Shown here: positions 1 through 9,304 of the stretch, piece after piece
Layout: each line of letters begins with the position of its first letter
How positions within the stretch are numbered: position 1 is the stretch's first letter
Assembly (NCBI RefSeq): GCF_029543105.1
Contig: NZ_JARQXB010000013.1
Coordinates: 1-64,000, forward strand
Reading direction: 5' to 3'
Source of the DNA: Stenotrophomonas sp. HITSZ_GD
Lineage (GTDB): Bacteria; Pseudomonadota; Gammaproteobacteria; Xanthomonadales; Xanthomonadaceae
Length of the DNA stretch: 64,000 nt
Made by a program: the position numbers and the translations under genes
The notes under the pieces: model-generated
Seen by the model: only the letters and a program-made list of their open reading frames with translations
Database searches by the model: none
Told to the model about the DNA's origin: nothing

Positions 1-73
1 CGTGAATCCATCCATGGAGGCTCGTAGGCGACATCCATGTCGCCTACGGTCCCGAAAGGGCCCTGCCCCCGAA
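1..73 (-). repeat. Type-I palindromic repeat, copy A (cut by window edge)
   Basis: Positions 1-54 are the exact reverse complement of 29097-29150 and 51210-51263. They hold the 12-bp hairpin CGTAGGCGACAT/ATGTCGCCTACG around a 2-nt loop. Positions 49-73 are one outer arm; the partner arm would lie left of position 1, outside the window. The arm sequence differs from those of the other two copies beyond its inner six bases (GTCCCG). Confidence 0.85.
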
Positions 74-182
74 GGCCTCAGGCATCTTCGCGATCGGATG
101 GCAAGGGGCGAGTTGGACGGCGTGCCTTCGCACCAGTCGGTGGCGCGGCAGGGACGAAGCATGGAAATGGAAGCGCCTTGCG

Positions 183-283
183 CCGCCCTGCCGCATGTGG
201 ACGTCAGCGGGCCATGGATGGCCCGCGGCGGCGAATCGGACAGGACGTCTGCTGAGCCGTGACGTCCACATGCGGCAGGGCGG
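183..283 (+). repeat. Type-II palindromic repeat, copy E
   Basis: Two perfectly complementary 24-nt arms, 183-206 and 260-283, enclose a core with the hairpin CGGGCCAT/ATGGCCCG. The core matches, in reverse orientation, the core at 50950-51005 with few changes and one indel. The arms differ from that copy at about 8 of 23 positions yet remain perfectly paired. Together with copy A it forms a composite that also occurs at 50927-51292. Confidence 0.85.
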
Positions 284-459
284 GGCCCGCACCGTAAGGC
301 AGCGCAGACATCCGCATCATCGACCCACAGAAAAGCGCGAAATTCGTTGCAGCAGAAACCACGTTTCAGCAGGAAACTCGCCGAAAGTTTTCGGTTAGGC
401 TGGGCGACCCAGGCGCCCCCACCGTCGCCTTCCCGCAAACGTCCCACGCCCGGTCATCG
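284..459 (+). other. Leader region of ppc
   Basis: This is the non-coding stretch between the repeats and ppc. The only structure I see is a small dyad, CCGAAA-GT-TTTCGG at 381-394. No convincing sigma-70 promoter or Shine-Dalgarno sequence stands out, although the ppc promoter should lie here. Confidence 0.4.
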
Positions 460-3168
460 ATGAACGAATACCGCAGCAGTCTGGTCTTTGCCACGCCCGA
501 TATCCCCCTTCGCGACGACGTGCGCCGCCTCGGCGCGATGGTCGGCGACATGCTCGCCGAGCAGGTGTCGCAGGCATTCCTCGACGAGATCGAGCGCATC
601 CGCACCACCGCCATCGCGCGCCGCGAAACCGATGCGCCGCCTGCCTCGCTCAGCGCGCAGCTCGCCGGCCGCGATCCGCGCGAGGCCGAATCGCTGGTGC
701 GCGCCTTCAGCACGTATTTCCAGGTCGTCAACATCGCCGAGCGCGTGCACCGTATCCGCCGCCGCCGCGATTACCAGCGCAATACCGATACGCCGCAGCC
801 GGAAGGGCTGCACGACACGCTGCGCCGGCTCAAGGCCGAGGGCGTGACGCGGGAAGAGCTGGCCGACTGGTTGCCGCGCATCGACATCGAGCCGGTGTTC
901 ACCGCCCATCCCACCGAGGCCGTGCGTCGCGCGCTGCTGGAGAAGGAGCAGTTGATGGTCGCCAGCCTCGTCGATGATCTCGACGGGCTGCGCACGCCGG
1001 GTGAACGCGCCACCGATGCGGCGCGCTTCCGCATGGCGCTCACCGCTACTTGGCAGACCGCCGACTCTTCGCCCGTGCGCCCGACGGTGGACGACGAACG
1101 CGAGCACGTCGGCTTCTACCTCACGCGCGTGCTGTACCGGATCATGCCGGCCCTGTACGAAACGCTCGAGCACGCCATCGAGGAAACCTACGGGGCGCCG
1201 CTGCCCGTGCCGCGCCTGCTGCGCTTCGGCACCTGGGTGGGCGGCGACATGGATGGCAACCCCAACGTGGATGCCCACACCATCACCGCCACGCTTGATG
1301 CGCAGCGCCGCGCGGTGCTGGAGCGCTATCTCGACGAGCTATGGCAGCTCGCCAGCCTGCTCAGCCAGTCCACCACGCTGGTGTCGGTCAGCGATGCGCT
1401 GGCGCAGCGGCTGGAACGTTACCGCGGGCTGCTGCCGGAAGCGGCCGCCACATCGCGACCGCGCCACGCGGACATGCCGTACCGCCTGTTCAACGACCTC
1501 ATGCGTGCGCGCCTGCGCGCGACGCTGGCCGACGCGCCGGGCGGCTACGCCTCGCCGGAAGAACTGGCCGACGACGTGCAGCTCATCCTCGACAGCCTCC
1601 AGGCCCATCGCGGGCTGCACGCCGGCTGGTTCGCGGTGCGCCGCCTGCTGTGGCGCGTGCGCAGCTTCGGTTTCCACTTGGCGCGGCTGGACGTGCGCCA
1701 GGAGTCGAGCGTGCACGCGCGCGCGGTGGCGGCCGCGCTGCAGCGCGCGGACTGGGAATCGCTCGACGCCATGGCCCGCGCCGAGCTGCTCGCGCCCTAC
1801 GCCCATGGCGACCAGGCGCTGCCGGCGACGGAGGAGGAAGGCAATCCGCGGCTGGATGCGGTGTTCGCCGCGCTGGCCGACGCGCGCCGCCGGCATGGCG
1901 CCGAGGCGATCGGCAGCTACATCATTTCCATGGCGCATGATCGCGCCGACGTGCTCACCGTGCTGGCGCTGGCGCGCCGCGGCGGGCTCGTGGATGGCGA
2001 GGCGGTGCCGCTGGACATCGTGCCGCTGTTCGAGACGGTGGACGACCTGCGCGGCGGCACCGACACCTTGCGCGACCTGCTCGCCGATCCCGTCTACCGC
2101 GCCCACCTGCGCGCGCGCGGCGATGTGCAGATGGTGATGCTGGGCTATTCGGACAGCGGCAAGGACGGCGGCATCGCCGCGTCGCGCTGGGGGCTGCAGC
2201 GTGCGCAGGTCGAATTGCTGGAACTGGCCGCCGAGGCCGGCATCCGCTTGACGTTCTTCCACGGCCGCGGTGGTTCGATCATCCGCGGGGGTGGCAAGAC
2301 CACGCGTGCGCTGGAAGCGGCGCCGCGCGGCAGCGTGGACGGACGCCTGCGCGTCACCGAGCAGGGCGAGGTGATCCACCGCAAGTACGGTATCCGTGCG
2401 CTGGCGTTGCGCTCGCTGGAGCAAATGACCGGCGCGGTGTTGCACGCCAGCCTGCGGCCGCGCGCGGCCGAACCGCGCGAGCAGCGCTGGCGGCCGGTGA
2501 TGGACCAGGTGGCCGAGTCCAGCAGCCGTGCCTATCGCGGCTTCGTCGGCGAGCCGGATTTCATGCGCTATTTCCGCCTGGCCACGCCGATCGACGTGAT
2601 CGAACGCATGACCCTCGGTTCGCGCCCCTCGCGCCGCCTCGGCCAGGACGCGGCCTTGTCCAACCTGCGGGCGATCCCCTGGGTGTTCGCCTGGAGCCAG
2701 GCGCGCGCCGTGGTGCCGGGCTGGTACGGCGTGGGCAGTGGCCTGCAGGCGGCGGCGGATGCCGGCCACGAGGACGTGCTGCGCGAGATGGCGGCCGACT
2801 GGCCGTTCTTCCGCACCTTCCTCGACGACGTGGCGATGGTGCTGTCCAAGGGCGACCTCAATATCGCCGAGCTGTTCTCGCGGCTGGCCGGGCCGCTGCA
2901 CGAGCGCTTCTTCTCGCGCATCGTCGAGGAACTGGCGCTGACCAAGCGCTGGGTGAAATCGCTGACCGGCCAGCAGTCGCTGCTGCAGCACGATCCGCGG
3001 CTGGCGTTGTCGATCCGCCTGCGCAACCCCTACATCGACCCGATCAGCGTATTGCAGGTGGACCTGCTCGAACGCTGGCGCGCGACCGGCGGCGAGGACG
3101 AAGAGCTGCTGCGTGCGCTGGTGGCCTGCGTCAACGGCGTTTCGCAGGGCGTGCAGAATACGGGCTGA
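460..3168 (+). CDS. ppc: Phosphoenolpyruvate carboxylase
   Basis: Cytosolic anaplerotic enzyme that carboxylates phosphoenolpyruvate with bicarbonate to oxaloacetate and so feeds the TCA cycle. The 902-residue length is normal for bacterial PEPC. Visible signatures are [11 protein letters not shown] with the catalytic histidine near residue 150, [10 protein letters not shown] near 562-571, the glycine-rich [13 protein letters not shown] loop near 598-610, and the family C-terminus QNTG. The ATG at 460 gives a complete N-terminus although no strong Shine-Dalgarno precedes it. The gene is monocistronic or loosely followed by the DUF4105 gene 22 nt downstream. Identification is secure; allosteric behaviour cannot be read from the sequence. 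Confidence 0.98.
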   Translation: MNEYRSSLVFATPDIPLRDDVRRLGAMVGDMLAEQVSQAFLDEIERIRTTAIARRETDAPPASLSAQLAGRDPREAESLVRAFSTYFQVVNIAERVHRIRRRRDYQRNTDTPQPEGLHDTLRRLKAEGVTREELADWLPRIDIEPVFTAHPTEAVRRALLEKEQLMVASLVDDLDGLRTPGERATDAARFRMALTATWQTADSSPVRPTVDDEREHVGFYLTRVLYRIMPALYETLEHAIEETYGAPLPVPRLLRFGTWVGGDMDGNPNVDAHTITATLDAQRRAVLERYLDELWQLASLLSQSTTLVSVSDALAQRLERYRGLLPEAAATSRPRHADMPYRLFNDLMRARLRATLADAPGGYASPEELADDVQLILDSLQAHRGLHAGWFAVRRLLWRVRSFGFHLARLDVRQESSVHARAVAAALQRADWESLDAMARAELLAPYAHGDQALPATEEEGNPRLDAVFAALADARRRHGAEAIGSYIISMAHDRADVLTVLALARRGGLVDGEAVPLDIVPLFETVDDLRGGTDTLRDLLADPVYRAHLRARGDVQMVMLGYSDSGKDGGIAASRWGLQRAQVELLELAAEAGIRLTFFHGRGGSIIRGGGKTTRALEAAPRGSVDGRLRVTEQGEVIHRKYGIRALALRSLEQMTGAVLHASLRPRAAEPREQRWRPVMDQVAESSSRAYRGFVGEPDFMRYFRLATPIDVIERMTLGSRPSRRLGQDAALSNLRAIPWVFAWSQARAVVPGWYGVGSGLQAAADAGHEDVLREMAADWPFFRTFLDDVAMVLSKGDLNIAELFSRLAGPLHERFFSRIVEELALTKRWVKSLTGQQSLLQHDPRLALSIRLRNPYIDPISVLQVDLLERWRATGGEDEELLRALVACVNGVSQGVQNTG

Positions 3169-3190
3169 GTCCGGGAGCGGCGAGGGCACG

Positions 3191-4189
3191 ATGAAGCGCG
3201 AGGGTCGCCGGGTACGCCGGCATCTGCTGCTGCGCCTGCTGCTCGCCCTGGCGGCGCTGTGGGGCGCGCTGGCGATCTACTACCTGCTGCGCGCCGGCAC
3301 ACCCATCCGCATCGGCGTGGGCTTGGTGTGGGGCCTGATGGCCGCCGCGGGCTGGTACGGCTTGCGTCCCGGGCGCGAGAACTGGGCATTGCCCGGGCTG
3401 TTCGGGGCCGCGTTCGCGCTGCTGTTCGGCATCTGGTGGACGCTGCAGCCGCGCCAGGACCGCGATTGGGCCGATGAGGTCGCGCGCACGCTCGATGCGC
3501 GGGTGCAGGGTTCGCGCGTGACGCTGCACAACGTGCGCAACTTCGACTGGCACGCCGACGGCAGCGCGGTACCGCGCTGGGACACCCGCAGCTACGACCT
3601 GGACCGGCTGGTGGGCGCGGACCTGTCGTACTGGATGGGTCCGTTGATCGCGCACACGCTGGTGTCCTTCGAATTCGACGATGGGCAACGCGTGGTGTTT
3701 TCGCTGGAGATCCGCAAGGAGCGCGAGGAATCGTTCTCCGCGCTCGGGGGTTTCTTCCGCCAGTTCGAAGCCACGCTGGTGGCGGCCGACGAGCGCGACA
3801 TCCTGCGCGTGCGCACCAACGTGCGTGGCGAGGACCTTTACCTGTACCGGCTGGCGATCCCGCCGGCGCAGCTGCGCACGCTGTTCCTGGGCTACGTGCG
3901 CCAGGCGCAGGCGCTGGCCGCGCAGCCGCGCTGGTACAACACGCTGGACAACAACTGCACCACGGTCGTCTTCGACATCGCCCGGCGCATCGATCCCGGC
4001 CTGCCGCTGGACTACCGCCTCCTGCTCTCGGGCCGGTTTGCCGACTACGCCTACGACCACGGCGGCCTGCAACCCGGGTACGACATGGCCACCCTGCGCC
4101 GGCTCGGGCAGGTCACCGCGCGGGCGCGCGCGGCGGGCGACGCGCCGGACTTTTCCACCCGCATCCGCCAGGGCGTACCGGGCGAATGA
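3191..4189 (+). CDS. DUF4105 (Lnb N-terminal-like) membrane protein
   Basis: Protein of 332 residues with two hydrophobic segments near the N-terminus (about residues 10-35 and 45-80). A soluble, probably periplasmic, DUF4105 domain follows. The family hallmark NNCTT, with a conserved cysteine, lies near residue 260. DUF4105 resembles NlpC/P60-like papain-fold proteins and the N-terminal domain of lacto-N-biosidase, so a hydrolase or chaperone-like periplasmic role is possible but unproven. The ATG at 3191 was chosen over an in-frame upstream ATG at 3113 because the latter lies inside ppc. It converges on metK across a strong hairpin. Confidence 0.85.
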   Translation: MKREGRRVRRHLLLRLLLALAALWGALAIYYLLRAGTPIRIGVGLVWGLMAAAGWYGLRPGRENWALPGLFGAAFALLFGIWWTLQPRQDRDWADEVARTLDARVQGSRVTLHNVRNFDWHADGSAVPRWDTRSYDLDRLVGADLSYWMGPLIAHTLVSFEFDDGQRVVFSLEIRKEREESFSALGGFFRQFEATLVAADERDILRVRTNVRGEDLYLYRLAIPPAQLRTLFLGYVRQAQALAAQPRWYNTLDNNCTTVVFDIARRIDPGLPLDYRLLLSGRFADYAYDHGGLQPGYDMATLRRLGQVTARARAAGDAPDFSTRIRQGVPGE

Positions 4190-4202
4190 GGCGCCCGAAA
4201 CG

Positions 4203-4230
4203 CACGAGGCCGCCCGGAGGCGGCCTCGTG
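4203..4230. terminator. Bidirectional hairpin between DUF4105 gene and metK
   Basis: Perfect 12-bp stem CACGAGGCCGCC/GGCGGCCTCGTG with a CGGA tetraloop. It sits exactly between two convergent genes. No long U-tract follows on either strand, so termination efficiency is inferred. Confidence 0.75.
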
Positions 4231-4250
4231 GCGTTCCCTTGCGGGTTCGC

Positions 4251-5462
4251 TTACTTCAGCTTGGCATCGGCGCGCAGCGCGTCGGCCTTGTCGGTCTTCT
4301 CCCACGAGAACGCGGTGGCCTTGACCTGCTTGCCGGCGGCGTTGGTGTAGGTGAATTCCTTCGGCTTGCGGCCGAAGTGACCGTAGGAAGCGGTCTGCTG
4401 GTACATCGGGTGGATCAGGTCGAGCATCTGGATGATGCCGTACGGACGCAGGTCGAAGTGCTTGCGGATCAGCTTCTCGATCTTGTCGTCGGCGATCTTG
4501 CCGGTGCCGAAGGTGGTGACCGAGATCGAGGTCGGCTCGGCCACGCCGATGGCGTAGGAGACCTGCACTTCGCAGCGGTCGGCCAGGCCGGCGGCCACGA
4601 CGTTCTTGGCCACGTAGCGCGCGGCGTAGGCGGCCGAACGGTCCACCTTCGACGGATCCTTGCCCGAGAACGCGCCACCGCCGTGACGGGCCCAGCCGCC
4701 GTAGGTGTCGACGATGATCTTGCGGCCGGTAAGGCCGCAGTCGCCCACCGGGCCGCCGATCACGAACTTGCCGGTCGGGTTGATGTGGAACTTGGTGCCC
4801 TTGTGCAGCCACTTGGCCGGCAGCACCGGCATGAGGATTTCCTCGCGCACGGCTTCGATCAGGTCCTTCTGCTTCACGCCCGGATCGTGCTGGGTGGACA
4901 GGACGACCGCGTCGATCGCGGTGGCCTTGCCGTCCTCGTAACGCAGGGTGACCTGCGACTTGGCGTCCGGGCGCAGCCACGGCAGCGGCGAGTTCTTCTT
5001 CTTGCGCACCAGCGCCTGCCGCTCGACCAGGCGGTGCGAGAGGTGGATGGCGGCCGGCATGTAGCTGTCGGTCTCGTTGGTGGCGTAGCCGAACATCAGG
5101 CCCTGGTCGCCCGCGCCCTGTTCTTCCGGCTTCTTGCGGTCCACGCCCTGGTTGATGTCCGGGGACTGCTTGCCGATCAGGTTCAGCACGCCGCAGGTGG
5201 CGCCGTCGAAGCCGACGTCGGAGCTGTCATAGCCGATATCCACGATCACCTTGCGGGTCAACGCTTCCAGGTCGATCCACGCGCTGGTGGTGATCTCGCC
5301 GGCGACGATCGCCACGCCGGTCTTGACCATGGTCTCGCAGGCCACGCGGGCGCGCTGGTCCTGGGCCAGGATGGCGTCGAGGACGGCGTCCGAGATCTGG
5401 TCGGCAACCTTGTCCGGGTGGCCTTCGGAGACCGACTCGGAGGTGAAGAGGTAGCTGGACAT
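4251..5462 (-). CDS. metK: S-adenosylmethionine synthase
   Basis: Forms S-adenosylmethionine from methionine and ATP, the methyl donor for the many methyltransferases in this window. The 403 residues match family length. The N-terminal ATP/methionine motif with SEGHPDK, the [12 protein letters not shown] loop near residue 135 and the GGGAFSGKD phosphate-binding motif are all present. Start is the ATG at 5462, preceded by AAGGGA at a slightly long spacing. Divergent from the acyltransferase gene at 5679. I looked for a SAM or SAH riboswitch in the leader and could not recognise one. Confidence 0.98.
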   Translation of the reverse strand: MSSYLFTSESVSEGHPDKVADQISDAVLDAILAQDQRARVACETMVKTGVAIVAGEITTSAWIDLEALTRKVIVDIGYDSSDVGFDGATCGVLNLIGKQSPDINQGVDRKKPEEQGAGDQGLMFGYATNETDSYMPAAIHLSHRLVERQALVRKKKNSPLPWLRPDAKSQVTLRYEDGKATAIDAVVLSTQHDPGVKQKDLIEAVREEILMPVLPAKWLHKGTKFHINPTGKFVIGGPVGDCGLTGRKIIVDTYGGWARHGGGAFSGKDPSKVDRSAAYAARYVAKNVVAAGLADRCEVQVSYAIGVAEPTSISVTTFGTGKIADDKIEKLIRKHFDLRPYGIIQMLDLIHPMYQQTASYGHFGRKPKEFTYTNAAGKQVKATAFSWEKTDKADALRADAKLK

Positions 5463-5678
5463 CAGGCTTATATCCCTTGATTCGGATGGAAAGATGGGCG
5501 CGCATGATACACGCCGCGGGGAGTGCTTGCATTGTGCCCCCTCCCGGGTTGCCCCGGGTTAAGGCGAAGTCGTCCGGGCGGGCGGTGCCGCCGTCACGCA
5601 GCTGCCGCATGGCTGCCATGAAACCGTCGCGGCGGGCCGGGAGCATGCGCGGGCAGTGGGGGACGCGGGACGCGCAAC

Positions 5679-7385
5679 ATGGCGACGATGTTGGAAACGG
5701 CCCTGCAGCAACGCTACCCGGCCTGGTTCGCGGGGCGGCGGGGACATTGGGTGCGGCCGCTGGTCCGCGGCTTCGGGCGCTGGTCGGGGCTGGCCAATGC
5801 CGAGCGCTTCCTGGCCGAACAGGGCGACGTGCGCGGGCTGGCGTTCGTGCGCGCCGCGCTGGCCTTCCTGCGGGTGGCGTGGCACGCCGACCCCGCCGCG
5901 CTCGGGGAGATTCCCGCCCAAGGGCGCGTGCTGGTGCTCGCCAACCATCCTTCCGGCGCGCGCGACGCGCTGGCCCTGCTCGACATGGTCGGCCGCCGCC
6001 GCCGCGATGTGCGCATCGTCGCCAACGACTGGCTGGCCGCGGTGGAGCCGCTGCGCGAGCTGCTGCTCCCGGTGCGCATCCTGGGTGGCCAGCCCAGCCG
6101 CGCCAGCTTGGAGGCGGTGGAGCAAGCGCTGGCGCAGGAGCAGTGCGTGATCGTGTTCCCGGCCGGCGAGGTCTCGCGGCTGGGCTGGCGCGGCGTGCGC
6201 GACAGCCACTGGCGCCGCGGCTTCCTGCGCTTCGCGCGGCGCAGCGGCGCGCCGGTGCTGCCGGTGCACGTGCAGGCGCGCAACTCGGCGCTCTTCTATG
6301 GCGCCTCGGCGTTGTACCGCCCGGCCGGCACGGTGCTGCTGGCGCGCGAGACGCTCAGCCGTCGCCAGCAGCGGCTGCGGCTGCGCGTGGGGACGCTGCG
6401 CCACCTCGACCCGGCCGGGGGCGATGAAGCCAGCGTGCTCAAGGCGCTGCGCCGCGAGTTGTACGAACTCTCGCGCCGGCCGCTGCCGGCCCAGGCGCCC
6501 TTGGCCGACCCTACGCCCCCGGCGCAAGTGGCCGCCGGCGTCGCCGCCCTGCGCCTGCTCGGCCATACCGCCGACGGCAAGGAGGTGCGCGTGGGCCAGT
6601 TGGCCGCGCATGCCCCGCTGCTGCGGGAGATCGGCCGCCTGCGCGAGCTGACCTTCCGCGAGGTGGGCGAGGGCAGCGGGCTGGCGCTGGACCTGGATCG
6701 CTACGACACCTGGTACGAACACATCGTGCTGTGGGATGCGGCCGCCGCGCGCATCGCCGGCGCCTATCGCGTGGCGCGCTGCGCGCGCCTGCTGGCCACG
6801 CGCGGCCTGCGCGGCCTCTACACCGCCGGGCTGTTCGACTACGCCGACGACATGGTGCCGCGCCTGGCCGAAGCCCTCGAACTGGGCCGCAGCTTCGTTG
6901 TGCCCGACTACTGGGGTAGCCGCAGCATCGACTATCTCTGGCAGGGCATCGGCGCCTACCTGCGCGCGCATCCCTCGATCCGCTACCTGATCGGCGCGGT
7001 GTCGATCAGCGCCTCGCTGCCGCTGGCCGCGCGCGCGCAGATCGTGGCGTACTACAGCCGCTACCACGCCGACGGGCGCCCGCACGCGGCCGCCAAGCGG
7101 CCCTTCACCGCCGAGCAGCCGGCCTTGTTCGCCGATCTCGATGCGGCCACCGCGATGCGCGTGCTGCGCGAGAACCTGGACGCGCTCGGCGCCAGCTTGC
7201 CGATGCTCTACAAGCAGTACGTCGAACTGTGCGAGCCGGGCGGCGCGCGTTTCCTCGCCTTCGGCGTGGACCCGGACTTCAGCGATGCCATCGACGGCCT
7301 GATCGAGGTGGACCTGCAGCGCCTGAAGCCGAAGAAGCGCGAACGCTACCTCGGCCCTTCCACGACCCCGGAGATCCACGCATGA
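5679..7385 (+). CDS. OlsF-like bifunctional acyltransferase (PlsC-type + GNAT)
   Basis: A 568-residue fusion. Residues ~60-260 form a PlsC/lysophospholipid acyltransferase domain with NHPSGARDAL (H90, D96; the H-x5-D spacing of the haemolysin-like subfamily) and FPAGE near 160-164. Residues ~300-480 form a GNAT fold of the ornithine-acyl-ACP N-acyltransferase/haemolysin type, with the motif LRELTFREVGEG. This N-terminal O-acyl, C-terminal N-acyl order is that of OlsF, which makes lyso-ornithine lipid and then ornithine lipid in one protein. Assignment to ornithine lipid is by family; another amino-acid lipid is possible. Its stop overlaps the start of the LpxH-like gene (ATGA), implying co-translation. 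Confidence 0.8.
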   Translation: MATMLETALQQRYPAWFAGRRGHWVRPLVRGFGRWSGLANAERFLAEQGDVRGLAFVRAALAFLRVAWHADPAALGEIPAQGRVLVLANHPSGARDALALLDMVGRRRRDVRIVANDWLAAVEPLRELLLPVRILGGQPSRASLEAVEQALAQEQCVIVFPAGEVSRLGWRGVRDSHWRRGFLRFARRSGAPVLPVHVQARNSALFYGASALYRPAGTVLLARETLSRRQQRLRLRVGTLRHLDPAGGDEASVLKALRRELYELSRRPLPAQAPLADPTPPAQVAAGVAALRLLGHTADGKEVRVGQLAAHAPLLREIGRLRELTFREVGEGSGLALDLDRYDTWYEHIVLWDAAAARIAGAYRVARCARLLATRGLRGLYTAGLFDYADDMVPRLAEALELGRSFVVPDYWGSRSIDYLWQGIGAYLRAHPSIRYLIGAVSISASLPLAARAQIVAYYSRYHADGRPHAAAKRPFTAEQPALFADLDAATAMRVLRENLDALGASLPMLYKQYVELCEPGGARFLAFGVDPDFSDAIDGLIEVDLQRLKPKKRERYLGPSTTPEIHA

Positions 7386-8188
7386 CCCTTGCCGTGCTCG
7401 ATCCGCCGCGCCGCGCCGTGTTCATTTCCGACCTGCACCTGGGGTCGCGCCACTGCCACGCCGCCGAAGCGGCGGACTTCATCGCTTCGCTGCGCTGCCA
7501 CACCCTCTATCTGGTGGGCGACATCGTGGACCTGTGGTGGATGTCCCAGCGCCGCGCGCACTGGGACGCCGCGCACCAGCGCGTGGTGGAAGCGCTGCAC
7601 GCGCAGGCCGCCGCCGGCACCACGCTGGTGTACGTGCCGGGCAACCACGACCGCGCGCTGCGCCGCTTCTGCGGGTTGGCGATGCCGGCGATGCAGGTGC
7701 GCCGACGCGCCATCCACGTCACCCGCGATGGCCGCCGGCTGCTGGTTACCCACGGCGACGACTACGATGCGGTCACCCACTTCGGCGGCCTGCAGGAAAA
7801 GCTGGGCGACTGGCTCTACTACCGCATCCTGACCGGCAACCGGCTCACCAACCAGCTGCGGCGGCGCCTGGGACTGCGCTACTGGTCGCTGGCCGAGTAT
7901 CTCAAGCGGCAAAGCGGCGCGGCCGAACGCTACATCGAGCGCTTCGTGCGCGCGGGCCTGGAAGATGCCTGCAGGCGCGGGCTGGACGGCATCGTGTGCG
8001 GGCATATCCACCGCGCCGCGCTGGTCGAACGCGATGGGCGGGTGTACGCCAACGACGGCGACTGGGTCGAAAGCCTGACCGCCGTGCAGGAGACCGTCAC
8101 CGGCGAACTGCAGCTGATCGACCACACCGGCCGCGTGCTGGCCTCGCTCGCGCCGCAGTACGCACCGGCCCTGCCGCACGCGGCCTGA
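7382..8188 (+). CDS. LpxH-like UDP-2,3-diacylglucosamine diphosphatase family phosphoesterase
   Basis: Calcineurin-type metallophosphoesterase of 268 residues. Metal ligands are visible in order: SDLHLGS (D17, H19), GDIVDLWW (D47), GNHD (N88-D90), a later THGDDYD segment and CGHIHRA. LpxH cleaves UDP-2,3-diacylglucosamine to lipid X in lipid A synthesis. This copy belongs to the broader LpxH-like group and may act on another nucleotide-linked or phospholipid substrate. The ATG at 7382 overlaps the acyltransferase stop by 4 nt, ruling out the longer upstream frame. Its pairing with a lipid acyltransferase supports an envelope-lipid role. Confidence 0.82.
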   Translation: MTLAVLDPPRRAVFISDLHLGSRHCHAAEAADFIASLRCHTLYLVGDIVDLWWMSQRRAHWDAAHQRVVEALHAQAAAGTTLVYVPGNHDRALRRFCGLAMPAMQVRRRAIHVTRDGRRLLVTHGDDYDAVTHFGGLQEKLGDWLYYRILTGNRLTNQLRRRLGLRYWSLAEYLKRQSGAAERYIERFVRAGLEDACRRGLDGIVCGHIHRAALVERDGRVYANDGDWVESLTAVQETVTGELQLIDHTGRVLASLAPQYAPALPHAA

Positions 8189-8254
8189 TCGCGCCGCCGC
8201 CACCGGGAAACGGCTATCTTCGGTGGACCTTTCGCCGGAGCCGTCGTTGCCCGC

Positions 8255-9304
8255 ATGGATTCGCTGACCCAGATCGTCCTTGGCGGCGCCGTGGCCGCCG
8301 CCGTCGCGCCGGCCTCGCACCGCCGCGCCGCCTTGTTGGCTGGTGCCGCGCTCGGCACGCTGCCCGACCTCGATTCGCTGGTGCTGTGGGCCGCCAGCGA
8401 CAACCCGGTCACGCTGATGACCGTGCACCGCAGTTTCAGCCACTCGCTGTTCGTGCTGCCGCTGCTCGGTGCGCTGATCTGGACGCTGTTCCGGCATTTC
8501 GGCCATGGCCGCGTCGCGCAGGCACCCAGGCGCTGGTTCTGGGCGATCCAGCTGGCCCTGGTGACCCACCCGCTGCTGGATGCGTTCACCGTCTACGGCA
8601 CGCAGCTGTGGTGGCCGCTGCATCCGCATCCGACGATGTGGTCGAGCGTCTTCATCATCGACCCGCTTTACACGGTGTGGCTGGCGATGGCCTGCGCGAT
8701 CGCCTGGTGCGTGCCGGCGCGGCCGCTGGCGCAGCGCGCGCTGGTCGCCGGGCTGGCGTTGAGCAGTGCGTACCTGGGCTGGTCGCTGCTGGCCAAGCAC
8801 CTGGTGCAGCGCGAGGCCGACCGCGCGCTGGCGGCGATGGGGTTGGCTGATGCGCCGCGCTTCTCCGTGCCGATGCCGTTCAACACGCTGCTGTGGCGCG
8901 TGGTGGCGATGACGCCCAACGGCTACGTGATCGGCGAGCGCTCGCTGGTGGCCGACCGCGGCCCGATGCAGTTCGAAGGCCATCCCAGCCAGGTCCAGGC
9001 GCTGGCCGAAACCGCCGCGTTGCCCGCGGTGCAGCGCCTCAACTGGTTCAACCGCGGCTTCATGCGCGCGCAGGTCGTGGACAGCGAACTGGTGCTCAGC
9101 GACCTGCGCATGGGCCTGGAGCCGGAGTACAACTTCAATTTCGTCGTCGCGCGGCAGGGCGCCGGCGGGCGCTGGGAGGAAATCGCGCCGCGCCAGCTGC
9201 AGGCCGCCTATCGCGCGCCGGTACGGCGGGGCCAGCTGCGCCAGGCGCTGGCGCGGATGTGGACGCGTATCTGGCAGGCGTCGCCGCCGGCGCCGGCTCA
9301 GTAG
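8255..9304 (+). CDS. DUF457/YdjM-family membrane-bound metal-dependent hydrolase
   Basis: Inner-membrane protein of 349 residues starting MDSLTQIVLGGA, the typical start of the DUF457 (YbcI/YdjM, LexA-regulated) family. Conserved polar residues lie between helices: the D of LPDLDSL and the HRSFSHSLF and THPLLDAFT histidines, thought to bind metal. About five hydrophobic segments lie within residues 1-190; a soluble C-terminal part follows. Hydrolase activity is a family-level label without a known substrate. The gene converges with the methyltransferase gene, overlapping its end by 7 nt. Confidence 0.85.
   Translation: MDSLTQIVLGGAVAAAVAPASHRRAALLAGAALGTLPDLDSLVLWAASDNPVTLMTVHRSFSHSLFVLPLLGALIWTLFRHFGHGRVAQAPRRWFWAIQLALVTHPLLDAFTVYGTQLWWPLHPHPTMWSSVFIIDPLYTVWLAMACAIAWCVPARPLAQRALVAGLALSSAYLGWSLLAKHLVQREADRALAAMGLADAPRFSVPMPFNTLLWRVVAMTPNGYVIGERSLVADRGPMQFEGHPSQVQALAETAALPAVQRLNWFNRGFMRAQVVDSELVLSDLRMGLEPEYNFNFVVARQGAGGRWEEIAPRQLQAAYRAPVRRGQLRQALARMWTRIWQASPPAPAQ

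Noticed and set aside
183-283. Origin of replication or plasmid iterons
   Set aside because: No DnaA boxes, AT-rich unwinding region or replication gene accompany the palindromes.
460-3189. Long frames on the opposite strand of ppc and many other genes
   Set aside because: High GC content produces long random frames; they show Arg/Ala/Pro-rich low-complexity translations without motifs.
3113-3190. Longer N-terminus for the DUF4105 protein
   Set aside because: It lies inside ppc and would put Arg-rich residues before the first membrane helix.
5463-5678. Possible SAM or SAH riboswitch ahead of metK
   Set aside because: I could not recognise the conserved cores of known SAM or SAH classes; only a CCCGGG dyad is present. 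A covariance search would settle it.
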